From assembly GCA_012718975.1 (NCBI GenBank), contig JAAYBF010000142.1, positions 1 through 35,387 of the forward strand: DNA of 35,387 nucleotides. Direction: 5' to 3'. A program made the translations under genes and the position numbers. The notes beneath the pieces were generated by a model. The model was not told the DNA's origin. It worked only from the letters and a program-made list of their open reading frames with translations, and searched no databases. Numbering within the stretch: the stretch's first letter is position 1; every line of letters starts with the position of its first letter. The stretch comes from Solirubrobacterales bacterium. Its GTDB lineage: Bacteria; Actinomycetota; Thermoleophilia; Solirubrobacterales; Thermoleophilaceae. Shown here in pieces: positions 1-7,531 of this stretch.

Positions 1-280
1 CGTAGATCTCGGTGACCAGCAGCGCCGCGAAGAGGACCGGGTTCGCGCCCTGGCCGCTCCAGCCGATGCGCCAGGTCAGGTAGACCGCGCCCCAGGCGAG
101 CGCGACCAGCGCCAGCGCGCGCAGCACCAGCGGATGGCGGTCGAACCAGGCACCGATCCGCGTCTGGCGGCGTCCGTCGTCGGCGACGCCGCCGAGCCGG
201 CCGGTGATCCACGGCACGCCGAGCAGGACCCGCAGGCCGGTGTAGGCCCCGCCGCGGAGGCGAGCGATCGCGCTGGACAT
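1..280 (-). CDS. N-terminus of a membrane glycosyltransferase (GT2, cellulose-synthase-like), cut by the window edge
   Basis: Reading from ATG at 280 towards base 1 gives 93 open codons without a stop. The product starts MSSAIARLRGG, has a basic cytoplasmic stretch, then a hydrophobic segment around residues 56-70 (LVLRALALVALAWGAVYLTW) and a second one ending LVTEIY just before the edge. Two N-terminal membrane helices with a terminal 'L(L/V)(A/T)EIY' are typical of bacterial cellulose-synthase-like family 2 glycosyltransferases, which polymerise or transfer sugars from nucleotide donors at the inner membrane. The catalytic D,D,D,QxxRW residues would lie outside the window, so the family call is inference from the N-terminus only. 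A sigma-28-like promoter lies immediately upstream, leaving almost no 5' leader. Confidence 0.55.
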   Translation of the reverse strand, partial: MSSAIARLRGGAYTGLRVLLGVPWITGRLGGVADDGRRQTRIGAWFDRHPLVLRALALVALAWGAVYLTWRIGWSGQGANPVLFAALLVTEIY

Positions 281-287
281 GGCAGCC

Positions 288-314
288 AGATCGGCATTTC
301 GGCAGGGGGCTTTA
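288..314 (-). promoter_or_regulatory. Putative sigma-28 (FliA/WhiG-type) promoter of the glycosyltransferase gene
   Basis: On the minus strand TAAA (311-314) is followed after exactly 15 nt by GCCGATCT (288-295). The established sigma-28 consensus is TAAA-N15-GCCGATAA, so 10 of 12 key positions match. The -35 box sits in a short dyad (GGGGCT at 306-311 and AGCCCC at 314-319). Predicted initiation is about 280-282, at the ATG, implying a leaderless or nearly leaderless transcript. Confidence 0.4.
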
Positions 315-368
315 GCCCCGGCGCTAGCCGCCCCGCCCGGACGATGCGCGGGCGGTCGAGCGATCGAA

Positions 369-405
369 GTCGACGTTGCGGCGAAATATTCGCCGCAACG
401 TCGAC
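369..405. terminator. Perfect 17-bp inverted repeat with 3-nt loop
   Basis: Arms 369-385 and 389-405 are exact reverse complements, separated by ATA (386-388). The hairpin lies in the gap between the HD-GYP stop (437) and the upstream region of the glycosyltransferase gene, 31 nt beyond the HD-GYP stop. No T-run follows on the minus strand, so it is either a U-tract-less terminator or a DNA-level palindromic site. Terminator is preferred because of its position just after a stop codon. Confidence 0.55.
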
Positions 406-436
406 ACCGATGCGTGGCGGCCGGGCCCGGCCGCGC

Positions 437-1597
437 TCAGACGATCTCGGCGAGCAGCGCGATCACGACCCGGTCGTCGAGCTGGCGCCCGGCGACGCGG
501 CGCAGCTCGGCGATCGCCGTCTCGCGCGAGGCCGCGGGCCTGTAGGGCCGCTCGGTGACGATCGCGTCGTAGGTGTCGCAGGCGGCGACGATCCGCGCCG
601 CGAGCGGGATGCCCTCGCCGGAGAGGCCATCGGGGTAGCCCTTGCCGTCGAAGCGCTCGTGGCTGGCGCGAACGATCGGGGCGAGGTGGCGGAAGGCCTC
701 GACACGCTCGAGCAGCTGGCTGCCGACGACGACGTGCTGGCGCATCACCTGCCACTCCTCGCGCGTCAGCGGCCCCGGCTTGAGCAGGATCTCGCTCGGC
801 ACCGCGACCTTGCCGACGTCGTGGAGCATCGCCGCGTGGCGAACGTCGCGCGCCTGATCGGGCGCGAGCCCCATCCGCAGCGCGACCCGCTCGGCGAGCC
901 GGGCGACCTCGCCGCCGTGCATCGCCGTCGGGCCGTCCTTGGCCTCGACCGTCGTCGTCAGCGCGCCGAGCACGTCCATGAACGCGCGCTCGAGCTCGCC
1001 GACGAGGCTGGCGCGGTGGATCGCCACGCCGAGGCCGGCGGCGATCGCCTCGACCAGCGCCGCGTCGGCCTCGTCGAAGGCGTGGCGCTCGACCGCCTCG
1101 AGGTTGACGACCCCCCAGACGCGGTCGTCGGCGACGATCGGCACCGCCAGCTCCGAGCGCGGGTCGGTCTCCTCGTCGCGGCCGACGTAGTCGGGGTCGA
1201 GGCGGGTGTCGTCGACGAGCGCCGTCGCCCCGGAGCGGGCGACGCGGCCGTTGACCCCGACGTGCAGCGGCGCCTCGACGAGCACGAACTCGGTCATCAC
1301 CTCGGCGAGCGGGCCGGCGCCGGCGACCAGGCGCAGCATCCCGTCGTCGTCGAGGCGGTGGATCGCCGCGAGGTAGAACGCGAACGTCTCGTGCAGCTCG
1401 TCGACGACGATGCGCGCCATCTCCTCGATGTCCTGGGTCGCCGCGACGCGCGCCGACAGGCGGGCCACCACGCGCAGCTGGGTGCGCAGGTAGGCGAGCC
1501 GGTTCGAAGTCGCCATCGTGCGCGCCCGCGGGCTCGAACGCTGGCGGGCGACGGCATCGGCGCGACGGGCGCGCTCCTCGTTGTCGGGGCCCGGCAT
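437..1597 (-). CDS. GAF - HD-GYP domain protein, predicted cyclic-di-GMP phosphodiesterase
   Basis: Predicted cytoplasmic signalling enzyme that hydrolyses c-di-GMP. From ATG 1597 the protein is 386 aa. A GAF sensor domain spans roughly residues 45-195 (ending VAIHRASLV); the HD-GYP domain follows, with the HD dyad in AAMLHDVGKVAVP (about 256-267), the second metal-ligand motif SHERFDGKGYPDG (about 312-324, intact GYP) and the closing AACDTYDAIVTERPYRPA motif (about 338-355). All hallmark residues are present, so activity is likely. In-frame TTG 1657 and ATG 1516 are alternatives. ATG 1597 was chosen because it lies downstream of a sigma-28-like promoter and is preceded by GGGACGCGG. Divergent from the ABC-F gene. 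The probable link to motility or exopolysaccharide control is inference from its promoter and neighbour. Confidence 0.85.
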   Translation of the reverse strand: MPGPDNEERARRADAVARQRSSPRARTMATSNRLAYLRTQLRVVARLSARVAATQDIEEMARIVVDELHETFAFYLAAIHRLDDDGMLRLVAGAGPLAEVMTEFVLVEAPLHVGVNGRVARSGATALVDDTRLDPDYVGRDEETDPRSELAVPIVADDRVWGVVNLEAVERHAFDEADAALVEAIAAGLGVAIHRASLVGELERAFMDVLGALTTTVEAKDGPTAMHGGEVARLAERVALRMGLAPDQARDVRHAAMLHDVGKVAVPSEILLKPGPLTREEWQVMRQHVVVGSQLLERVEAFRHLAPIVRASHERFDGKGYPDGLSGEGIPLAARIVAACDTYDAIVTERPYRPAASRETAIAELRRVAGRQLDDRVVIALLAEIV

Positions 1598-1634
1598 CCG
1601 CGTCCCGGGAATCAGCTGGTAGGTCACGCTGTGT

Positions 1635-1662
1635 TGATCGACACGACCATCTGCCAACTTGA
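1635..1662 (-). promoter_or_regulatory. Possible sigma-28-like promoter of the HD-GYP gene
   Basis: Minus strand TCAA (1659-1662) followed by G, then GTCGATCA (1635-1642), resembles the TCAAG/GCCGATAA arrangement of sigma-28 promoters. The spacer is 16 nt, one longer than consensus, and the -10 has two mismatches, so this is weaker than the 288-314 site. If used, the TTG at 1657 would lie upstream of the transcript start, supporting ATG 1597. Confidence 0.25.
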
Positions 1663-1761
1663 CCAGATTTCGGCTCTGTCCAGGGATTTCTGCCGATAGG
1701 CGGAACGCCTTCGCGCTGCGAGCGGGCCGGAGCTCCGACGTCCCCTAGCATCGCGGCTGCA

Positions 1762-3759
<1,998 letters not shown>

Positions 3760-3763
3760 CCGA

Positions 3764-4156
3764 TCAGCCGATCAGCTTGGCCTTCTGGGCCTGGTACTCC
3801 TCCTCGCTGAGGACGCCCTTGGCCTTGAGGTCGGCGAGCTTGCCGAGCTCGTCGGCGGTCGAGGTGCCGCCGGCGGTCGAGCGGACGTACTCGTCGAACT
3901 CCTTCTTGGCGTCGGCCTGCGCCTGGATCGTCCGCTCGCGCATCCCGTTGCCGCGCGCGATCAGGTAGATCAGCGCCGTGAGGAACGGGATGAAGACGAG
4001 GAACAGGACCCAGACCGCCTTCCACCACCCCGACAGCTCGGAGTCGCGGAACAGGTCGCTCAGGATGACGATCAGGATCCAGATCCAGATCACGAAGAAG
4101 AAGATCGACAGCACTGTGAGCAGTGCATGGCCGAGTGTGAACTCTGCGATGGGCAC
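3764..4156 (-). CDS. Small membrane protein with PLDc_N and SHOCT domains
   Basis: 130 aa. Two long hydrophobic helices (about residues 10-33 and 44-66, separated by SELSGWWK) match the phospholipase-D N-terminal-like (PLDc_N) membrane domain. The C-terminal 25 residues (LADLKAKGVLSEEEYQAQKAKL) are a textbook SHOCT motif, a short oligomerisation module. This combination is widespread in actinobacteria but has no defined biochemical role. The start is GTG 4156 with AGAAAGG seven nt upstream. The gene is convergent with the ABC-F gene, only 4 nt between stops, and has its own promoter-like sequence at 4210-4238. Confidence 0.85.
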   Translation of the reverse strand: MPIAEFTLGHALLTVLSIFFFVIWIWILIVILSDLFRDSELSGWWKAVWVLFLVFIPFLTALIYLIARGNGMRERTIQAQADAKKEFDEYVRSTAGGTSTADELGKLADLKAKGVLSEEEYQAQKAKLIG

Positions 4157-4209
4157 GGTGGGGCCTTTCTAGGAACGGTGCGCTGAAGACGCGGTCGCGT
4201 CGCGGCCCG

Positions 4210-4238
4210 ACACTACTGCCAGGGCCGGCCTGCGCCAA
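4210..4238 (-). promoter_or_regulatory. Sigma-70-like promoter upstream of the SHOCT gene
   Basis: On the minus strand TTGGCG (4233-4238) and TAGTGT (4210-4215) are spaced by exactly 17 nt, giving a predicted transcript start near 4203 and a leader of about 47 nt to GTG 4156. Assigned by inspection only. Confidence 0.35.
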
Positions 4239-4268
4239 CTTCGCCGCCGCGGCCCCCGGACCTCCCAT

Positions 4269-4304
4269 CCCTCGCGACGACCTCGCACCCCTCGCGACGA
4301 GGTC
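4269..4304. repeat. Tandem 12-bp direct repeat overlapping a hairpin after the HEPN gene
   Basis: CCCTCGCGACGA occurs at 4269-4280 and again at 4289-4300. The same stretch contains an inverted repeat GACCTCG (4279-4285) / CGAGGTC (4298-4304) with a 12-nt loop, starting 15 nt beyond the HEPN stop. It could act as a terminator for the MNT-HEPN operon; no T-run is present. It also marks the left edge of the accessory island. Confidence 0.35.
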
Positions 4305-4318
4305 AGCCTTCGCGTCGA

Positions 4319-4984
4319 TCAGTCGAGACGGACGCCAGCGTCGATCGCGGTGATGTAGAGGGCCTCTCCCGCCGTGAGGGTCGTGGCGATCTCCCGTCCG
4401 ACGCCGAGCACGCCGGAGCGCTCACGGTCCGGCCCCAGGCGCGGGTCCCAGCGCACCTCTCCAAGATCGTGTCCCCGGAGCAGCAGGTTGAGCCGGCACG
4501 CCTCGGCTGGAAGGACGCCCTTGCTCTCGCGGGGAACACGCACGATCCCGGATTCCTGGTCACCAGCCGTCACCGGTTGCGTCTGCGCGACGACCTCGTC
4601 CTCGATCTGGGCTCGCGCCCAGACGATCGCTGCGCCAACCAGCCCCACCGCCTGCTTCCGGTCGAGCGGATCATCGATCGTCTCTCCATAACGGAACTCC
4701 ACAGCCCAAGGGCCAAGCACGCGGAGCTCGGCCAGTCGGTCAGGCAGTTGCGTCCCAAGAGCACCGAGCCGATCGATCAGGTGCCGCAGGTCATGAGTCC
4801 ATGGGAAATCGTCGCCGGCGGCCGCCAGGACCGCTTTCAGTGCCTTCTCGGCCGCCTGTTGGGCATGAAAGCCGACAATGGCGTCTGCGATGTCGTCGTC
4901 GGCCGCGAGCTTGTCGACCGCCTCGGCATCCTCGACGGCCTTGCCGAAGAGAAGCCGGGCCTCGACGAGCTCAGGTCGCGGCAA
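4319..4984 (-). CDS. HEPN-domain protein (toxin of an MNT/HEPN pair) with an unidentified C-terminal domain
   Basis: About 221 aa from TTG 4984. Residues 5-130 form a PF05168-type HEPN domain, with the diagnostic GFHAQQAAEKALKAVLAAAG helix (about 38-57) followed by THDLRHLIDRL (63-73). HEPN proteins of this type are RNases or tRNA/RNA-targeting toxins neutralised by a partner MNT. Residues about 145-221 (SGIVRVPRESKGVLPAE... to GVRLD) are a separate beta-rich-looking module not recognised here; most HEPN toxins stop near 130 aa. Its start overlaps the MNT stop by 14 nt (TGA 4971-4973), indicating translational coupling. TTG 4984 was chosen because the HEPN fold begins there; longer in-frame starts up to 5086 would lie inside the MNT gene. 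Codon use is less GC3-biased than in flanking regions. Confidence 0.75.
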   Translation of the reverse strand: MPRPELVEARLLFGKAVEDAEAVDKLAADDDIADAIVGFHAQQAAEKALKAVLAAAGDDFPWTHDLRHLIDRLGALGTQLPDRLAELRVLGPWAVEFRYGETIDDPLDRKQAVGLVGAAIVWARAQIEDEVVAQTQPVTAGDQESGIVRVPRESKGVLPAEACRLNLLLRGHDLGEVRWDPRLGPDRERSGVLGVGREIATTLTAGEALYITAIDAGVRLD

Positions 4985-5309
4985 GGAAGCGGCCCTCGCG
5001 GAGTGCGCGGTGCACAAGCGTGCTCGGTACTGGCCCGCGTCGGGATACCTCCTCCTCGGAGACGACCACGACATCGACCGGGACACCGAGCGGCGGAAGG
5101 GTGTCTCGAAGACGAACCATCTCGTCCAGTTTGCTGTCCACCTGAGCCTCGATCACGAGGAAGTCGAGATCGCTGTTGGCGTGAGCACCACCGCGCGCCC
5201 GCGAACCGAAGAGCAGGACACGCGCCGGCGATCCGGCGGCGGCGGCCAGCCGTCTACCCGCATCCTCGATCATCGCCTCGGTCAACACCCTCTCTACGCT
5301 ACCGCTCAC
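4971..5309 (-). CDS. Minimal nucleotidyltransferase (MNT) antitoxin partner of the HEPN protein
   Basis: About 112 aa from GTG 5309. The pol-beta-fold signature VLLFGSRARGGAHANSDLDFLV contains the GS motif and the DxD metal-binding pair, followed by a third acidic strand PVDVVVVSEEE. This is the NTP_transf_2-type MNT that accompanies HEPN toxins; characterised MNTs of such pairs inactivate the HEPN RNase by adding AMP to it. The motif is intact, so transferase activity is plausible. Alternative starts are GTG 5288 and ATG 5273; 5309 was chosen because it gives the N-terminal helix usual in the family and sits 19 nt from a palindrome that could be the operator. The upstream in-frame extension to 5489 does not look protein-like. 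Confidence 0.75.
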   Translation of the reverse strand: MSGSVERVLTEAMIEDAGRRLAAAAGSPARVLLFGSRARGGAHANSDLDFLVIEAQVDSKLDEMVRLRDTLPPLGVPVDVVVVSEEEVSRRGPVPSTLVHRALREGRFLAAT

Positions 5310-5328
5310 GACGGCCCACCGCCCGGTT

Positions 5329-5347
5329 TGGCGGTCGGCGACCGCCA
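5329..5347. promoter_or_regulatory. 19-bp perfect palindrome upstream of the MNT-HEPN operon, candidate operator
   Basis: TGGCGGTCG (5329-5337) and CGACCGCCA (5339-5347) are exact inverted repeats around one central base, 19 nt upstream of the GTG at 5309. Toxin-antitoxin operons are commonly autoregulated through such palindromes. The role is inferred from position only. The remaining sequence 5348-5522 shows no gene. Confidence 0.4.
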
Positions 5348-5522
5348 GCGCGTCTGGGTATTCCTGCACGGAAACGCGGCCGACGACGACGCCAAGGCCG
5401 TGCGGCTTCCGATGACGCCACAAGTGATGTCCAGGCGGCGCGAGCGGGCTTGGGACGAAGTACGAACTCGCCCGCAGATCCGTAGGCACGCCCGGCCTCT
5501 TGCGGACGGGGGCGAGTCGGGC

Positions 5523-5759
5523 CTAGGAGCGGGACATGCGCTCGCCGAGCGCCGCCAAGTCCAGGAAGTATCGGGCGTGTGTGCGGTGCAGCGCCTCCTC
5601 CGACGCGGCAACGAGCGCCACTACCTCGATCTCGGGCCGACCTCGAAACTCAGCCTCAGCCTCAAACCGCGCCCGCATTGCGTCCGCACTGGTCTCGAAA
5701 CGCACCTTCCGCACCAACTCTCCCGCGCCGCGATCATAGATAACCAAAAAATGCGCCAC
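5523..5759 (-). CDS. Conserved-looking small protein of unknown function
   Basis: 78 aa from GTG 5759 (AHFLVIYDRGAGELVRK... ending LGERMSRS). It has a beta strand, a charged helix (about residues 23-36), a second strand EIEVVALV and a final helix containing HRTHARYF. It looks like one small alpha/beta domain with no catalytic motif or membrane segment. The pattern xHYLVIYDR...ARF.AE..FRG.P.IEVV...S...L..THARYF is one I associate with small actinobacterial hypothetical proteins, but I know no function. It begins 23 nt after the stop of the RelA/SpoT-like gene on the same strand, so the two are probably one operon. This makes it a candidate antitoxin or accessory protein for the synthetase (inference). 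Its coding sequence is AT-richer than surrounding genes. Confidence 0.6.
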   Translation of the reverse strand: MAHFLVIYDRGAGELVRKVRFETSADAMRARFEAEAEFRGRPEIEVVALVAASEEALHRTHARYFLDLAALGERMSRS

Positions 5760-5782
5760 AAACCAATGGTAGCCGCGAATGC

Positions 5783-6580
5783 CTACCCGCTCCGACTATC
5801 GCTCATTGACTCCAGATCACGTACGTGGCGCAACCGGTCCTGAAGAGATGCAAGTGCCTCGTTGACGTCCTCCTTGTATCCGTGGAGTCGGGGGTCGTCG
5901 GGCGCATCCCCCTCAGCCTCCTCCACCGCTGCGATGAGGTCCGCCACAGCCAAGGCGAGATCGACAAGCTTCTCGCGAAGCGCGTACCCGACCTCGAACA
6001 GCTCTCGCTTGCGGTCCCACCTGACATCGACCGGCTCCCACCACCTCGTGGGCGGCTCCCCGTAGCGAATCCCCCTGCCGATGCGATCGGCCAGCTTCTC
6101 GAAGAACTCGGCCCACTCGTGTTGCCACTGGGTTCGCAACTGGATCTCGATCGGGTCTCCCTCTGGAAACACGATGACGTGGACGGCGCGGTAGCCATGC
6201 ATCGGCTCGGTCCGGCGATCGACGACCTTGGGATGTCGCTCGCCACCACCGAACAGGACCACGACCCGCTCAACCAGCTCATCCTGCCCAAGCCGGTCGA
6301 AGTCGCCGACGATCCGCCTACCGGCGAGATCCTGGACGCTCTTGAGGCCGGATCCGTCGCGGCGGCGAAGCTTCTCGAAGATCGTCTCGGTGTTCTTCAC
6401 GCGCGAAGTCGGCACGACGCCGAGCGCCTCGCGCACGCGCAGCTCAGCTCGATCTAGCTGCCTTGAACGATCCAGGAGGAGATCGTGCAGCATGCCCAGA
6501 TCGTCGGGGGTCGGACCGTCCTGGCCCACCAGGCGCAAACCGAGCTTCTCGATCTGCGACTTGGACGGGCCGGCGAGCAT
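5783..6580 (-). CDS. Single-domain RelA/SpoT synthetase-like protein (small alarmone synthetase or toxSAS)
   Basis: 265 aa with only a RelA/SpoT (PF04607-type) nucleotidyl pyrophosphokinase domain at about residues 45-160: no HD hydrolase, TGS or ACT domain. Key synthetase positions appear conserved: R60 and K62 (SRVKN), K70 (FEKL), D84 in VQDLAGRRI, Y130/H134 in GYRAVH, and E145/Q147 in IEIQLRT. The C-terminal 100 residues are helical and charged. Such stand-alone proteins make (p)ppGpp or, as toxSAS, make ppApp or pyrophosphorylate tRNA 3'-CCA, and are then paired with an adjacent antitoxin. Here a 78-aa ORF follows after 23 nt and an MNT-HEPN module lies next. ATG 6580 is 35 nt downstream of a tRNA-Ser gene on the same strand. 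Housekeeping versus toxin role is not decidable from sequence. Confidence 0.85.
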   Translation of the reverse strand: MLAGPSKSQIEKLGLRLVGQDGPTPDDLGMLHDLLLDRSRQLDRAELRVREALGVVPTSRVKNTETIFEKLRRRDGSGLKSVQDLAGRRIVGDFDRLGQDELVERVVVLFGGGERHPKVVDRRTEPMHGYRAVHVIVFPEGDPIEIQLRTQWQHEWAEFFEKLADRIGRGIRYGEPPTRWWEPVDVRWDRKRELFEVGYALREKLVDLALAVADLIAAVEEAEGDAPDDPRLHGYKEDVNEALASLQDRLRHVRDLESMSDSRSG

Positions 6581-6615
6581 GCAGCAGTTCTACACCCACC
6601 AGCAGACCCGCCCAA

Positions 6616-6702
6616 CGGAGAGGGTGGGATTCGAACCCACGAGCCGCTTGCGCGACCAACGGTTTTCGAGACCGCCCCGTTCAACCACTCCGGCACCTCT
6701 CC
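6616..6702 (-). tRNA. tRNA-Ser (anticodon CGA)
   Basis: 87 nt, minus strand. Acceptor stem GGAGAGG (6696-6702) pairs with CCTCTCC (6617-6623), discriminator G at 6616. The anticodon loop CTCGAAA gives anticodon CGA (reads UCG). A long variable arm typical of tRNA-Ser is present (GTTGGTCGCGCAAGCGGCTC), and the T-arm is GTGGG-TTCGAAT-CCCAC. CCA is not encoded. Its 3' end faces the accessory island 4319-6580, a classic integration geometry. Upstream of it, 6703-6788 holds no gene, only GC-rich inverted-repeat sequence (about 6757-6775) that may terminate the phosphatase transcript, and a possible TACCCT -10 box. Confidence 0.95.
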
Positions 6703-6788
6703 ATGGGTCTGTCGCGGACTGCGCGACGGGGCGTCCTAGGGTACCCGGCGCGGGGCCGGCGCGCGGGCCGGCGGGTTGTGCGGCCCGG

Positions 6789-7445
6789 TCAGCCGGCGAG
6801 GTGGCCGATGTCGTTGTAGCCGAGCAGGCGGATGCGGCCGTCGGGGTCGACGACGGTGCGGGTGATCGACGCGTTCTCGGCGGCGAGGAAGGCGAAGGGC
6901 CGGCTGCCGGTCGCCTGGCGGCAGATCTCGGCGACGATGCCGGCGTGGGTGTAGGCGGCGACGGTGGAGCCGCGCTCGACGTGACCGGCGATCTCGGCGA
7001 TCGCGTCGGCGACGCGCTCGGCGACGGTCTCGGGGCTCTCGGCGCCGGGGATCGTGTCCCAGCGCTCGCTGCGGATCAGCTCGGCGATCAGCGGGTCGCG
7101 GGCGGCGACACGGCTGGGGAACTCGTGCTCGGCCTCCCACTCGCCGAGATGGACCTCGCGCAGGCCGGGGACGACGACGGGATCGGCGCCGGTCCGCTCG
7201 GCGAGCGGCGCGGCGGTCTGGCGGGTGCGGCGCAGCGGGCTGGTGAAGATCGCCGCGAGGTCGCGCTCGGCCAACCGGTCCGCGGCGCGCGCGGCCTGCT
7301 CCTCGCCGAGCGGCTCGAGCGGGTGGTCGCACTGGCCCTGGAAGAGGTCGACGGGCCCGGCCTCGACGCCGGCGGCGCCGTGGCGGACGAACAGGATCTC
7401 GATCGAGTCGGGCGGCAGCCGGAACGGCCGTTGGGGGTTGCGCAC
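6789..7445 (-). CDS. Histidine phosphatase family protein (phosphoglycerate-mutase-like)
   Basis: 218 aa from GTG 7445. The catalytic phosphohistidine loop LFVRHG (18-23), the FTSPLRRTRQTA motif (about 67-78), E in LREVHLGEWE (about 95-104) and the second catalytic His in AAYTHAGIV (about 163-171) are all present, so this is a complete branch-1 histidine phosphatase. Substrates in this family range from phosphoglycerate to cobalamin and nucleotide sugars and cannot be told here. It diverges from the racemase operon, sharing an AT-rich dyad at 7507-7528, with a TATAAG hexamer facing this gene. Confidence 0.85.
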   Translation of the reverse strand: MRNPQRPFRLPPDSIEILFVRHGAAGVEAGPVDLFQGQCDHPLEPLGEEQAARAADRLAERDLAAIFTSPLRRTRQTAAPLAERTGADPVVVPGLREVHLGEWEAEHEFPSRVAARDPLIAELIRSERWDTIPGAESPETVAERVADAIAEIAGHVERGSTVAAYTHAGIVAEICRQATGSRPFAFLAAENASITRTVVDPDGRIRLLGYNDIGHLAG

Positions 7446-7506
7446 CGGCGGAAGGCTGGCAGGTCGCCGTCGCGGGGGCGTTCGCGGGGTCGCCCACGGC
7501 CTGACC

Positions 7507-7528
7507 GATAATCCTTATAATGGTTATC
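7507..7528. promoter_or_regulatory. Divergent promoter/operator: AT-rich dyad containing TATAAT
   Basis: GATAA (7507-7511) and TTATC (7524-7528) are inverted arms flanking a palindromic TTATAA core (7515-7520), so the site reads GATAA-N3-TTATAA-N3-TTATC. It includes a perfect TATAAT -10 box (7516-7521) for the plus-strand racemase gene and TATAAG for the minus-strand phosphatase gene. It is strikingly AT-rich for this genome. A dimeric repressor bound here would block both promoters. No good -35 is visible. Confidence 0.5.
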
Positions 7529-7531
7529 GGG

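Noticed and set aside
134-1699. 521-aa plus-strand open frame over the HD-GYP gene
   Set aside because: Arg/Asp/Ala-rich composition without domains, antisense to a gene with intact GAF and HD-GYP motifs; a GC-rich shadow.
4269-4300. Two 12-bp repeats with 20-bp period as a CRISPR remnant
   Set aside because: Only two units, a spacer of 8 nt and no cas genes; a simple local repeat. No CRISPR array was seen anywhere in the window.
6616-6640. Possible attachment-site duplicate of the tRNA-Ser 3' end at the far edge of the island
   Set aside because: I looked for CGGAGAGGGTGGGATTCGAA near 4150-4320 and found no copy; the 12-bp repeats there are unrelated to the tRNA.
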